Positions 47,353 to 59,883 of a stretch of DNA of 64,000 nucleotides are shown here, piece after piece. The DNA lies in NCBI GenBank assembly GCA_020631735.1, contig CM036160.1, positions 1,720,407-1,784,406 on the forward strand, read 5' to 3'. The DNA comes from Saccharum officinarum. Its lineage: Eukaryota > Streptophyta > Magnoliopsida > Poales > Poaceae. The position numbers and the translations under genes were made by a program. Every line of letters begins with the position of its first letter. The stretch's first letter is position 1. The notes beneath the pieces were generated by a model. That model ran no database searches. It saw nothing but the letters and a program-made list of their open reading frames with translations, and was not told where the DNA came from.

Positions 47353-48501
47353 TGTTAGAATATTAAGCAATTTCCATGTCATTTTAATTCCAGAAATTAA
47401 CGTTATGATGATGACATATAAAAGATTATTACCATTGAAATCATGATATCAAACATATCCAACAATATGGAACATGTGACCAATCATCATGTGAAGCATG
47501 TGATTATTTAAAATATAAAAGCAAGATATATGAAGCATAACAGTAAGGTAAAACATATATCTCATAACAGCAATAAACATGTGACAGCATGTGAAACGAC
47601 ATGACAGAACTACTGAAACATACAGACAACAATGTATGAAACAACTTGACTGAACCAACAAAACAAGCAGATATGGTATATATCTTGTAACAAAAACAGA
47701 CAGTAGAAAACTGATGAAACAGAATATCAGAACATACGAAACATACTCATGACAGCATACGAAACAGCTGGCAAGAACTATTGAAACATATAGGTTCTGG
47801 AAAGCATAAAACAGGGAGAAGATGTACAGTTCATACCCTCCCAAGTGCTCCGATGATCCCAATCCTTGTCCTGTCTCCAGCGTCATGTCGTAGGAGATGA
47901 TGAAGACGAACTCCTCCAGGAAGAAGATGAAGAAATCGAGGAGACGACGACGAACGGCGGCGGCGATTCGGGCAGTCGCGTAGACACTCCCCAAAAACCT
48001 AATTGCCGATCCCTCGTGCAAGGTCTCGAACGGCAAGGGCTTCGGAGGCCCCTGCCCTCTCCCTTCTCCGTGCGCGCGGATTGAGATGGAGAAACCTTCG
48101 TTGTGGCTGAAATGTGGTTCTATATTTCTCTCATGTACCGACGAGACAGGGCTCTCTCCTTTATCTATGCGGCTGGGAGAGGAAGGAGGTGGGGGCGGGC
48201 ATATGAAGAGTTCAACTCCCAGTTGAAACTTCTGCGGTTAGTGAGTGCTAAAAATTACCACACCACGCCTCGCCCGCCACGCCCACGCCCGGCCGGCGGC
48301 GGCGGCGGAGCACGCGCGTGTGTGGCACGCCTTGTTCAATTCTTAACTTCTCAATTTAAACAGAATAACTTCTACCATATAAGTCAAGTCAACGACCCTT
48401 AAAATTCCAATCCGGTACAACTCATATTGTCCATAATTACACACCATAGAGTTTATTGATTTATTAAACTTAAATGGGTCTGGCCCATAATAAATCCAAC
48501 A
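47353..48501 (-). repeat. Copia LTR (high-coordinate copy, complete)
   Basis: 1149 bp. On the minus strand it starts tgttggatttattatgggcc and ends attctaaca, standard TG..CA ends for a copia LTR. Confidence 0.88.
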
Positions 48502-49184
48502 TTATCTCCTCTAAGGCAGATATATTCAGTTTGGGTGTCATAATCGTAGAGATAATCACAGGTCACAGGGGCTATCCCAATATTGGCGAGAGAACATCTA
48601 TCAAGCACTATACAGATGAAGTAAGATTATCAAGCACTATACCGTAATTTTCTACCTTATGCAAATGTTTTCTTTGAGAAATTACTCATGCAAATGTTTA
48701 GGTGGTTGGAAGTTGGAAGAACAGAATTCTAGAAATAACACCCATGCATATGTCACCGGAAGGCATGTCCAACAAGTGGAGCAATGCATCTCTATAGCCT
48801 GAAGTGCCTGGAACCTGATTTGGAGAAAAGGCCTACTTCACTGGTCATAGTTCAAAGTCTAAATGCAATAGAACCAAATATAGGTCTCCTGGGAAAACCC
48901 CCGTGTTGCTGAGAAGGTATGACTCTCAATGCGCACTATGCTTCTACAGATTTAATGTCATAAGAGTGCCTAAATAAATATGGATGTCTGAAGAAAATAA
49001 CCACTCATGCTTCATTTTCTGACCATAATTAGCGTCACTGTTATAGTTGTAGTGCAATTATTTGTTTCTGTTGTTAGAAATTAACCCTCACAACAAACCT
49101 ATTCATTATCCATGCAGCGAAGCATTGATTGGATTTATCGAGATGACAGGCAAGATGTATCACATACGACACCAAAGGCTTGGT
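48502..49184 (+). pseudogene. Second kinase copy, 3' part, ending in the MSP-linker exon
   Basis: Continues the exon interrupted at 42161. 48507-48618 reads ADIFSLGVIIVEIITGHRGYP. 48702-48916 carries the C-terminal lobe (VVGSWKNRILEI, and a diverged KRPTS region with a frameshift near 48800). 49118-49184 carries IDWIYRDDRQ and stops. The acceptor catgcag before the last exon is intact, in contrast to copy 1. Downstream similarity to the family ends at a TAG, and a SMXL-like fragment follows. Confidence 0.85.
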
Positions 49185-49245
49185 AGTTGTTTACGAGCTT
49201 CAGCGAAGGCTAAATTCTTGAGGCAGGCGGGGGGCCGCCCCGGGG

Positions 49246-49672
49246 GAGGAAAATTGCCGCCGCATCACCGACATCCTCGCCTGTGGACGCAACCCATGAT
49301 CGTCAGTGCCAGGGCCACGTCCGCTGCCGCCGACTTCACCAAGGTGTCACCATACCACTCCTCCCATCGCCCCCACCACTGTCAATCATTAACAGACCTC
49401 CTCACTGTCATGGCGGCACGGATGCGCCCGGTTCTAGCCTCATCTTCAGCATTGGTGACCTCAAGGACCTAGTGCCCAACAAGGCCGACCTCCAGGACGT
49501 GGCTCGCCGGGTGGTGGCGGAGGTCACGGTCCTGCTCAAGATGTATAGAGCTGCCGGCCGCCAGACGGTCTGGGTCATGGGCTGGTCGGCCACCTTGACC
49601 TATATTGCCTTCCTTTCAAGTTCCCGCGCGTCGACGAGGACTGGGAACTCCAGCTGCTGCCAATCGCATCAG
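49246..49672 (+). pseudogene. Fragment of a SMAX1-LIKE/D53-type (Clp-like) gene
   Basis: Successive frames read EENCRRITDILACGRNP, then VSARATSAAADFTKVSPY, then SSLIFSIGDLKDLVPNKAD in a neighbouring frame, VVAEVTVLLKMYRAAGRQ, VWVMGWSAT, and DWELQLLPIAS. This order is that of the N-terminal half of plant SMXL/D53 repressors, which are degraded in strigolactone and karrikin signalling. At least two frame changes are needed and neither ATPase Walker motif nor EAR motif is present. It looks like a captured or translocated gene fragment with no own promoter in view. The assignment rests on remembered family motifs and needs a protein search. Confidence 0.7.
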
Positions 49673-50124
49673 GTGGGAATTAAAGATGATTGAGATGAGA
49701 TGGAGCAAATATGTGCAATGCAGAGCTCGAAGACCCAATGAGAACAAACAAAACATATATCACTTCTCCTTCGCTGCAAGATAAACGAAAAACCATTCAT
49801 ATATTGTGCTTTTGTCATATGCCTAGTGTGTTATTCCTATCTTTTTGCAACTCCTGTTTTCGGTGCGAAATAAGTGGGCAGAACACAAAGATAATTTTAT
49901 CCTCGGTTAAGCTCTTTTTTTTATGTCACTAATGTGAAGTAATGCTCTGTATTACAATCATATTTATATGATTCCAACATGAGAGCGTTGCATGCTCCAT
50001 TAGTTTCGTTGGGTGTGTTTGGTTTTACTAATATTTACTGGAGAGGGCCAGAGCTACATTTTAGACTCTGTGTCTCCACTAGAGTTTCCAAACCTATTTA
50101 GTGGGCCGTCCGATGAGCACAAAA
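49673..50124. other. No gene recognised
   Basis: AT-rich DNA. Nothing beyond short open frames. Confidence 0.4.
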
Positions 50125-50250
50125 GTAATCAAATACAGTAAGACGTAACCAACACCAGCCATATATTTGTTTGCTATTTTGCAGCTGACATTACTTTGTT
50201 TTCTGTGAAGATGGACTGCTATTTCGCCAAGTATTCTCTGTCAGCAAATT
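50125..50250 (+). repeat. Third partial copy of the kinase upstream region
   Basis: 'aaaagtaatcaaatac', 'tgtaaccaa..a.catcagcc', 'tttgcta.tttt.cagtt' and 'cgccaagtat.ctct' match 28835-28965 in order. This shows that another kinase-NLR unit once began here. Confidence 0.6.
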
Positions 50251-51253
50251 TGTACATGATAGTTTGTTAGCGTGTCACATGCACGAGCCACAGTCTGTGT
50301 GTGACACCGTGTGTGCCGGAGTAGTTGTGGGTGCAGCGAGAAGCCGAGAATAGCTCGCACAGCTGCATTGTGCACATTGTGCACCCTGGCACGTTATTCC
50401 GCTGTGCATAGTGGGGATGGACTCGGCACAGTCGTGGCTAGAAAGAAGGCCCGTTTAGCAAACGGAAATGCTGGGAAGCGAGCATCCATCCGCCCGACGC
50501 TTAGTTGACGGCCACGTTTCCAGCCCAATAACCTTCCGCTCCTTTGTTTCTTAAAATTGCTCATCCACTCACTCCTATCGCTCATATCCGCTTGCCTGTT
50601 GCCTCCGAGTGCAACACTCTACTCATCCACTTATTCCCATCTAATCCATTCGCTTCCTTGCCCCTCTTTTCTCTCTCCCCAATTTGCTCCCTTGTGCGCA
50701 TCCAACACAGAGCAACGAGCACCGATGGTCTGCGGCATGCGGGTGAGCCACAGTGTGGTGGCACAGAGGCAACAAAGACCAGCGGCCTATGGTCTGCGCA
50801 AAGGCAAGCTCGCATCGACGCGGAGGCAAGCGAGCCCTAGCAGCAGTCACTTTGCACGACGACGTGAGGCCAGCAAGCCACAGCGATGGCATGGAGGCAA
50901 GAGAGCTCCGCGTCACCATCCCGCGCAAAAGGCGAGCTCGTGGCGCGCAGAGGCAGACAAGCCCGATGGCAGCCGCTCGTGCTCGATGACGCTAGGCCAA
51001 TGAGCCGCTTCCAAGGCACAGCACTCAGCCACTGGGCCTGCCAGCACGACGTGCTCGGCGCTCGGCTACCGGCTGCCAGGCACACGGCATGCTGCTGCCC
51101 TCTCAGTCATGCAACCGTTGCCTCCTAGCCGCGTTGTGAGGCGATGCCTCCCTTCTGCATTGTGCAGCCAATGTCTCCCTTCACGTCATGCAGCCACCGC
51201 CTCTAACGCTGCTCCGGTGACTCCACACGCTGACGAGCCTCATCTCCGAGCGC
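50251..51253. other. Unassigned GC-rich sequence
   Basis: Frames of 60-150 codons occur on both strands between 50550 and 51130, but no domain, splice signal or codon pattern supports a gene. It directly precedes the TGTTGCA repeat. Confidence 0.35.
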
Positions 51254-52320
51254 AAGTAAATGTTGCGCTGCAGTAAAAGCGCATGTTGCAGCAATGTTTC
51301 AATTGTTTAAATGTTTCAGAGGTATGTTGCAAGTGCTTCATACGGATGTTGCAAAACTAGATCGAGATGTTGCACTTGTTATATGTTCCAAATGTTCATA
51401 TGTTTTTAGTCTTATGTTGCAGAAGTGTTTTCATGTTGCAAGTTGTAAGTGTTTATATGGATATTGCATATGTTGCAGTGGCTAACACTATGTTGCAAGT
51501 GTATTGCTCCCTTTTCAGGTGCTTCAGACGTATGTGCACGTGTTTTATCTGGTACATATGTTTCACGCATATGTTTGAAAGTGTTTCATCTGGATGTTGT
51601 ATATGCTTCACACATATGTTGCAAGTGCTTCATCTGGATGTTGCATATGTTCTGCAATGTACACACGTGTTTCCCTAGTGTTTCATACGTATGTTGCAAG
51701 TGTTTTATCTAGATGTTGCAAAAGTAGATCTAGAGTTATATGTTGCAGTGATACCCATCTGTAGCAGCCACTTACTACAGCTGCTAGACCCGCCTGCATG
51801 CTCGTAGGTGTGGAGGGGGCACCATGTGCGACCGTGGGACATAGAGCGGAGCGGGACACGAAGCGCACACAGGCCACGGTGCGGTTGGGACATGGAGTGG
51901 CATGGGCCATAGTGCTGGGCGTGAGACACTGCAGGCACGGGACATGGAGCGGCACGGGCCCACGTGAAGCAGCACAGCAAGTGCGGGCGTCCGAATGCTA
52001 GCCCCATCCGGATGTCCGAACGCTAGCCCGTCTGAACGTGGTCCGAGCACTAGACGTACTGTTTGGCAAACACACGTTTGGCTAAAACACTACTACTGCT
52101 ACAGATTGCTTATCACCGCCGGTTCCAAAATCTACTACCAGTTTCGTCCTTGGTGGTGAAAATCGCCTCGGTGGTGAAAGCCGTTGGTGATTAGAACGGT
52201 TATCACCAAGGCTACAGGTTGTGTTACCAACTGACGGTGACAGATCGTTAGTGATGGGAACTATCCGTGCCTACGAGGTTCGTGTTACCAACCGACAATG
52301 ATGGGGCTTCCATAAATCCT
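51254..52320. repeat. Dispersed TGTTGCA-rich repeat, copy 2 (runs into the gap)
   Basis: Same arrangement as 13238-14090: degenerate 'atgttgcaagtgtttcat' tandem units, GC-rich middle, then 'ccgttggtgattagaacggttatc' and 'accgacaatgatggggcttcc'. Similarity ends exactly where the N run starts, which may hide a junction. Confidence 0.7.
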
Positions 52321-52420
52321 NNNNNNNNNNNNNNNNNNNNNNNNNNNNNNNNNNNNNNNNNNNNNNNNNNNNNNNNNNNNNNNNNNNNNNNNNNNNNNNN
52401 NNNNNNNNNNNNNNNNNNNN
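52321..52420. other. Assembly gap (100 N)
   Basis: Exactly 100 N, the conventional placeholder for a gap of unknown size. The 5' LTR and start of gag of the following gypsy element, and perhaps part of the NLR pseudogene, are expected here. Confidence 0.99.
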
Positions 52421-52499
52421 TTGAAATTCGCCCAGAGAATTCAGATTTACTTATCTATGGATATACATCATCTAAGATAATACTGAGCTTCGTATTTGG

Positions 52500-53822
52500 T
52501 GCTTTAAAACATATGTGCCAGAGGTCATGGCAGAGGTCGTGGAGGTCCTAACCCACCCATTACTATGGAGGAACTCATGAATACACAGAATCAGATGATG
52601 TAGATGTTCATGCAGCACCTGCAGAACAATCCCCCTGCAGGAGGACCGCCACCTGTTCATGTGAGAGACAAGCGTGGTGAATTTTTGAAAGGACGTCCTC
52701 CAGTGTTCTCTCATGCTACTGATCCATTGGAGGCGGATGATTGGGTGTGAGCGGTAGAGAAACAGTTGAATATCGCAATGTAATGATCTGGAAAAAGTGT
52801 TATATGCATCTGGCCAGTTACAGGGAACAGCTCAGACTTGATGGGAGTCATATCAAGTTGCACGTCCTGACAATGCTCCTCCTGTCACTTGGAATGAATT
52901 TGTTAGAGATTTTAGAGCTCGCCATATTCCAGAAGGTGTAATTGAGCTGAAGCAGAAAGAATTCAGAAATCTCAGGATGGGACAGATGAGTGTCAGTGAG
53001 TATCATGACAAGTTCACGCAATTGGCTCGTTATGCTCCCAATGAAGTAAGGAAAGATGCAAATAAGCAGCGTCTCTTTCTCAAGGGAATTTATTATGATC
53101 TTCGTTTGCAGTTAAAGGGTAATAATTATGCTAGTTTCCAGAAACTTGTGAATAAGGCTATTATGCTGGATAATGAACGTCGAGAGATGGACAGAAAAAG
53201 GAAGATGAAAGGACAAGGTGTTGGGAATAGTAATCGCCAACGTACAAATTCTCAGCATGGGTTTCATTCAAAATTCCAGGAACCAGTCAGTCAGTGGAAC
53301 CGCAATTCAAATCAACAGTGGTCTCAGAATAGGCAGAATAATCAGTTTCAACAACGACCTCAGTATCAGCAGAACAGACAGTTCCAACAGCAGAGTGGTC
53401 AGCAAACTCCACGCCAGGGTAATTCCAACTCTACTCCAATGAAGACTGGTGCACCTAGTACTCCTAATTTGTGTTATCGCTGTGGAGAACCTAGATACTA
53501 TGCTAATCATTGTCCTAAGAAGCAGAATCAACAGACACCGCAGGGACAGAGGTCATCCAATACTGGAAAGGTGAATCATGTGTCTACTGAAACAGCACAG
53601 ACGGAGCCTGAAGTAATGCTTGGTACGTTCAATGTTCATTCTACCCCTGCAACCATTCTTTTTTATTCTGGAGCTTCGCATATCTTTATTTCAAACATTT
53701 TTGTTAAGATACATAGTGTACCCATGTTTGCCATGAAAGAACCTCTCTTAGTAAATTCACCTAGGGGTACCATGCAAACCACTAATAGATGTCTTCCAGT
53801 TAGTATGGTTTTAAGGGGGTAG
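52500..53822 (+). pseudogene. gag of the Ty3-gypsy element
   Basis: Gag core residues such as ADDWVRAVEKQLN (after correcting an internal TGA near 52747), FRARHIPEGVIELKQ and YHDKFTQLARYAPNEV are visible across two frames. A Gln-rich stretch leads to the zinc knuckle CYRCGEPRYYANHCP, where the canonical GH is RY, so the metal-binding His is lost. The start lies in or left of the gap. Confidence 0.85.
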
Positions 53823-56800
53823 AGTTTAAGATAACTCCCATAGTGTTGAGGACATCTGGTATTGATGTGATTTTGGGAATGGATTGGATGAAACAAAATC
53901 AGGCAGTGATTCAGTGTCAGCAGAAGGTAGTAGTTGTGAATGTACCTAATGGAGAGAAGATCAGTGTGGATGTAGCAGTGCAGAAGCAACTAACAGTTGT
54001 AGTGAATCAGATTGCTGATGATGCTAGTAAAGAGAATCCAGTTATCAATGATTTTCCAGATGTTTTTCCTGATGAATTGCCAGGTATGCCACCTGACCGA
54101 GACATTGAATTTCTTATTGAATTATTACCTAAAACTGCACCCATAACTAAACGACCATATAGAATGGGAGTAGATGAATTAGAAGAACTTAAGAAACAAA
54201 TTAAGGAATTACAAGATAAAGATTTTATTCGTTCTAGTTCGTCACCTTGGGGTGTGCCAGTTATATTTGTTAATAAGAAAGATGGTAGTCAGAGAATGTG
54301 TGTGGATTATCGGTCGCTTAATGAAGTAACCATCAAGAACAAGTATCCTTTGCCCAGAATTAATGATTTGTTTGACCAGCTGAGAGGTGCTTGTGTGTTC
54401 TCTAAGATTGATTTGCGTTCTAGTTATCATTAGTTGAAGATTCGTGCCTCTAATATCCCAAAGACAGCTTTTACTATGAGATATGGTTTGTATGAGTATA
54501 CGGTTATGTCATTTGGTTTGACCAATGCACCTGCCTACTTTATGTACATGATGAATAAGGTGTTTATGGAGTACCTTGATAAGTTTGTGGTGGTATTTAT
54601 TGATGATATATTGGTATTTTCCAAGACAGAGAAGGAGCATGCTGAACATCTGAGGTTGGTATTGCAGAAACTCAGAGAGCATAAGTTGTATGCTAAGCGA
54701 AGTAAGTGTGAGTTTTGGTTGAAGGAAGTCTCTTTTCTTGGTCATATTGTCTCTAATGGTGGAATATCAGTAGACCCAGGCAAAGTAAAAGGATGTTTTG
54801 AATTGAAAGCCACCTACTGATGTGGGAGAGATTCGTAGTTTCTTGGGTTTAGCTGGATATTACAGACAATTCATTGAAGGGTTTTCTAAACTTGCTAAAC
54901 CTATGACATCTCTGTTAGAGAAGAATGACAAGTTTGTATGGTCTGATCAATGTCAAGCTAGTTTTGAAGAATTGAAGGAGAGATTGACTACTGCACCTGT
55001 CTTGGTATTGCCAGATTTAAGTAAGAAGTTTTCTATTTATTGCGATGCTTCTCGTCAAGGTTTGGGTGTGTCCTTATGCAAGAAGGTAGAGTTGTTGCCT
55101 ATGCATCTAGGCAGTTGAGAAAGCATGAGCTGAATTATCCTACTCATAATTTGGAGTTAGCAGCTGTAGTTCATGCTTTGAAAATTTGGAGACATTATTT
55201 GATTGGACATAAGAGTGATATATACACTGATCATAAGAGTTTGAAGTATATTTTCACACAGTCTGATTTAAACTTGAGGCAACGTAGATGGTTGGAATTG
55301 ATCAAGGACTATGATCTAGAGATACACTATCATCCTGGTAAGGCTAATGTAGTAGCTGATGCTCTTAGCAGGAAGAGTTATGTTAATGAGATACAAATGT
55401 TGTCCATGACAAGTGAGTTGTGTGCTGAATTTGCATATCTGAATTTGAGAATTGTTGCTAATACAATGAAATTAGTGATAGAACCTACATTAGAGCAAGA
55501 AATATACAAGGGTCAGTTGAAGGATGAGAAATTAAAGAAGATAGCAGAGGATATAGTAATTGGTAAGTCACCAGGGTTTCGAATGGATGATAATGGGATT
55601 TTGTGGTTTGGAAAGAGGTTGTGTGTACCTGAGGATCAGTCCATTAGGCAGGGAATCCTTCGTGAAGCTCATGAGTCAGCTTATTCTATTCATCCCGGAA
55701 GTACTAAGATGTATTTAGATCTTAAACAGAAGTGCTGGTGGGTTGGAATGAAAAGAGATGTAGCTGAGTATGTGGCAGTGTGTGACACTTGTCAGAGAGT
55801 GAAAGCTGAACATCAGAGACCAGCTGGATTACTGCAACCAATGAAGATTCCTGAATGGAAGTGGGAGGAAGTAGGTATGGACTTTATAGTGGGGTTACCT
55901 CGTACTCAGAGAGGTTATGACTCTATTTGGGTGATAGTAGATCGATTAACTAAGGTTGCTCATTTTATACCAGTCAAGACTACTTATCATGGACTAAGAT
56001 TGGCAGAGTTGTATATGAAGAGGATCGTATGTTTACATGGAGTTCCAAAGAAGATTGTGTCTGATCGAGGATCACAGTTTACGTCACATTTTTGGAAGGC
56101 TGTACATAAATCTTTAGGTACAAAGTTGAATTTCAATACAGCATATCATCCACAGACAGATGGGCAGACTGAAAGGATCAACCAGATACTAGAAGATATG
56201 TTAAGAGCTTGTGCATTGCAATATGGAATTAGTTGGGATAAGAGTTTGCCTTATGTAGAATTTTCTTACAACAACAGTTATCAACAGAGTCTTAAGATGG
56301 CACTGTTTGAAGCTTTATATGGACGTAAGTGTAGAACTCTATTGTTTTGGGATTAGACGAGTGAGTCTCAGATATTTGGTACAGATGTTCTTAGAAATGC
56401 AGATGATCAAGTGTGAGTGATTTGTGATAATTTGAGAGTAGCGCAATCTCGTCAGAAGAGTTATGCTGACAATCGGAGAAGGGACTTAGTTTTTAAGGTA
56501 GGTGATTATGTTTATTTGAAGGTGTCACCAATGAGAAGTGTGAAGAGATTTAACATGAAAGGCAAGTTAGCACCAAGGTATGTTGGGCTATTTAAAGTTA
56601 TTGATAGACGTGGTGAGGTTGCTTATCAATTAGAGTTGCCTGAAAATTTGTCTGGAGTACATGATGTGTTTCATGTTTCTCAACTCAAGAAGTGTTTACG
56701 TGTGCCTGAGGAGCAAATACCTTTGGATGAATTAACTGTTAAGGAGGATCTTACATATGAAGAGTTTCCGATTAAGATTTTAGAAACTGCTGAAAGAGTT

Positions 56801-56874
56801 ACTCGAAGTCGGGTTATTAAGATGTGCAAAGTTTAGTGGAATCGGTATTCAGAGGCAGAGGCAACCTGAGAAAG
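53580..56874 (+). pseudogene. pol (protease, RT, RNase H, integrase) of the Ty3-gypsy element
   Basis: Protease: the active-site motif is LFYSGASH, with the catalytic Asp changed to Tyr. [20 protein letters not shown] and the catalytic [10 protein letters not shown], interrupted by TAG at 54431-54433 and a frameshift near 54800. RNase [14 protein letters not shown] after a one-base deletion near 55070. Integrase: HHCC-type [12 protein letters not shown], then DDE residues in [17 protein letters not shown] and [10 protein letters not shown], followed by a stop at 56354 and another at 56416. The C-terminal part reads PRYVGLFKVIDR and VFHVSQLKKCL. Confidence 0.92.
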
Positions 56875-56944
56875 AGAGGATGAATTGAGAAAATCATACC
56901 CGCAATTATTTGAGTAAGCAGTCCAATCTCGAGGACGAGATTCT

Positions 56945-56961
56945 TTTAAGGGGGGTAGAAT
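56945..56961 (+). other. Polypurine tract of the gypsy element
   Basis: tttaaggggggtagaat directly before the LTR, the same as in the non-autonomous element at 18934-18950. Confidence 0.85.
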
Positions 56962-56962
56962 T

Positions 56963-59883
56963 TGTAACACCCAAAAATCTTAAAAGTTTGAATTAGAAGA
57001 AATTTGGAGTTAAAAGAGATTTAGTTATGAGTTTAAATAATTAAGATAATATTTTAATGGGGATTAAAAATTTAAAATTCTAGGTGAAATATTTGATGAT
57101 GCATTCATGCTGTTGCATTTGTTTTATAGTGTGGTGTGATTTTGGTTTTATTTGATTTGGATTTGAAAATTTATTTTAAATGACTTTGAAAACAAATTTA
57201 AATGAGAAAAGAAAAGAAAAAAAGAAGAAACCTTACCTGTGGCCCGGTGGCCTGGAGGCCCGAGCCGAACCGAGCCGGCCTGCTCTTTCCCTTCCCCCTT
57301 TCCGCTTGGGCCGCCGAGCCGAGCAGTCGTTCTCCTCCGCTCTTCCCCACGGCAGCATGGGCCGGCCCAGGAAACCGCAGCCACGCCCCCTTCTTTCCTT
57401 TGCTTCGCTGACGAGCAGACCCCACTGTCAGCCGCGTCTTCTCCTCCGTGTCGTAACCGAGCCGGTCATGAACTCGATCTTCACCAAATCAAACTCGATT
57501 TTCCTAGGATTTTGACCCAAGTTGAGGTGTCCCAACCCCATATAAGCTAGAGCCGCACCTATATCCTTCCGTTTTACCTGGATTTCGAGTTGTAATTTCG
57601 TCCTAGCCGAGCCGCCGCAAGTTCCAACGCCGCCGTTGCTAGGACTCGTTCGTGGCCGCCTAAATCGTCTCGATAAGCAAATTGGTGAGCTCGCCATCTT
57701 CTTCTCTTCCTCCTCATGCTATTCTTTTGAGCTATACTGCCTTGAATTGTGGATTCTTGAAGTTCCGCGAGCCGGCAATGGCGCCGCCGCCATCCCGAGT
57801 CGCGCTTCACCCTCGGTCGGTCATAGACTTCCTAAGCCGCATAGATGTGTTCGCATTAAGCTCCGTTTTCGATTGGTGTAGGCTGTGAGTCGTTTGGTGG
57901 TTGAAATCGGGGAAACCGGAGCTTTCTGGCGAGCGTTGGGGGCCGGCTGGAGTGGGAGGGGGTGACCGCGTCTCTCTTTCTCTTTCATCGGGATTGATTC
58001 AGCCGTCCAAGATTAGATCAAGGGCTCAGATTAGAAGATACCTTTTCGGCCGTGAGTTTTGTTAAAGAACCCCTGCATTTTTGTGAATTAAAACCTGCGG
58101 TCCTTGGTGTAATTTCTGAAGTACATTCCTTTGTTTGAAGACGTATTTCTTCTCGGTAAATTAAAAATACGTTTTCTGATATTTACAGTTTTGCCACTAA
58201 ACTTGTTTTGATCGTAAAATCTTCGTTTTAACTCTGATTTGACCCGTTCAAGTTGCGTTAGGTTCGTATTTACGAGCTCTACATGTTAGTATAGCTGTAC
58301 AGTAGGTTTGGAAAATTTAATTTTCCAATTTATATTAAAGTATTTATTTATCTAAAGGAAATCTTGGAAAATTCATAACTTTCACGTTTTAAATTCGAAT
58401 TTCATGATCTTTACGTCTGTGTGATCGTAGTAACGTGTAGAAGAGTTTTACAAACTTTTCATACTGTTTTGCTACTGTTGGTGTACTGTTCTAATTATGT
58501 TTCTTTGTTTGTTTCGTGTATGATTGCTCGGATGATTGTGTGATGATGTTTGGTGATCGAGTATAGACGGTGAGCAGTTTCTTGACGATCCGGAGTATTA
58601 TTTTGAGCCAGATCAGTAGGGTCAACAGGAAAGCTTTGATCAAGGCAAGTATAACATGGGACCATCCTTGTTGCCTATTCACTAAAAATTATCATACATA
58701 TGCATGTGTCTTCCTTGACAACCATAGAGATTATAACTTAGCTATTGATATCTTGTTTCTTTGTCACCTATGGGTTGTGCATTTGGGTAGCTATTGCTAG
58801 TGCTTAATTATGAACAATGATATGGTAATTTGAATAATGGATTGAGCAATCAACTATTAATATGAATTTATTACTGTTGAAATAGGGGACTAGAGCGTGT
58901 GTTGTGTTGTTTGTTTGACGCTCTAGTTACTCTCCGTAAGGACTTACCTGTAAGTGATAACCGGGATTGACAGTACAACTGTGAGGGCTATATGGCTCTG
59001 GCTTTAGTTGTTTAAAGGACCATTTCTAGCTTGTTAGTGGTTACCTTAAATAGCGTAAGAATGGCTTGCCACGTTGGGTGTAGGACAGCCTCTAGTCTTT
59101 TGAGTATAGCCGTGAAGGATGTCTGCCATTTGAAAAGAGGGTTCCTACATCTACCTGCCGAGTGAATCTAATGGCCCTAACTTGTTAGACGAACCTTTAA
59201 GTTGCTTTATATGATTTCTGGTGTTTTGGGGAGTCGTGAACCCATGCATTTGGAAGTTATGACTCATACTGAAAGTGTACACCTCTGCGCAGAGTTAAAA
59301 ACTGGTATACTAGCCGTGCTCACGGATACGAGCGGCCTTGGGGATTCTTACAGAATATTTGATCACCTTTGTTATATCTTGCTTAATTAATGTTGTTACT
59401 ATTATGCTCATATTAATGCTATTCATTATCCTTATTACAATTGATCATTGGTTCATTATTGGGAATTGAAATACCTTGATGCTACCCAATTGCGAAATAT
59501 ATGATGATTAAAAGCTAAATGCAGTCAAATAGTGTCTAGCCTTTTGAGCCTCATGAATCCTATGTTGTATTTGCGGAGTTCGACATGGACTCACTCTTGC
59601 TATTTTCACCATAACAGATGAAGAGTATGATGATGATTATCGAAATGAGTACTAGTCTTGGTGTCAACCAGTCAACCATGTCCCTGTGTTTGGAGTTCCG
59701 CTGAAGATCTACTATTAGTTACTACAATTTATTATATAAGACTATGTGTTAAATATTTATTCGCTATGTAATAAGCATTGTTATGATACTATGTAATTTG
59801 TCTACTTATATGTGCGACCGATTCCTGGGGCGCACATGAGTCTTTTATGCATCCTATTTTTATCCTTAAAAATGGGTGTGACA
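56963..59883 (+). repeat. 3' LTR of the Ty3-gypsy element
   Basis: 2921 bp, tgtaacaccc .. gggtgtgaca. Closely matches the solo LTR at 4395-7088 and, in its last 360 bp, the fragment at 1-358. It carries a GC-rich block at 57240-57980. Confidence 0.93.

Larger units (their letters stand above)
42162..48501 (-). mobile_element. Ty1-copia LTR retrotransposon, pol deleted, inserted in the kinase copy
   Basis: The outer ends read tgttagaatatt at 42162 and aaatccaaca at 48501, with target duplication ttatc (42157-42161 and 48502-48506). The strand follows the minus-strand gag. LTRs are 47353-48501 and 42162 to about 43339; the latter lacks its terminal about 50 bp. Gag and protease frames lie between 43936 and 47352 and are split by a younger solo LTR. 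Integrase, reverse transcriptase and RNase H are absent, so the element is defective. No clear primer-binding site was seen next to the LTR at 47353. Confidence 0.88.
52421..59883 (+). mobile_element. Decayed Ty3-gypsy retrotransposon (chromovirus-like), 5' LTR missing
   Basis: Gag and a pol of order protease, reverse transcriptase, RNase H, integrase are followed by a polypurine tract and a 2.9-kb 3' LTR. Integrase after RNase H defines Ty3-gypsy. The long LTR and the pol C terminus resemble the Tekay/Del group (inference). Multiple stops, frameshifts and active-site losses show it cannot move by itself. Its 3' LTR abuts an NLR pseudogene at tgtcc (59884-59888). The partner target site is hidden by the gap. 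Confidence 0.92.

Noticed and set aside
42162..48501. Copia element as an intact autonomous retrotransposon
   Set aside because: Integrase, RT and RNase H are missing, gag is split and one LTR is truncated.
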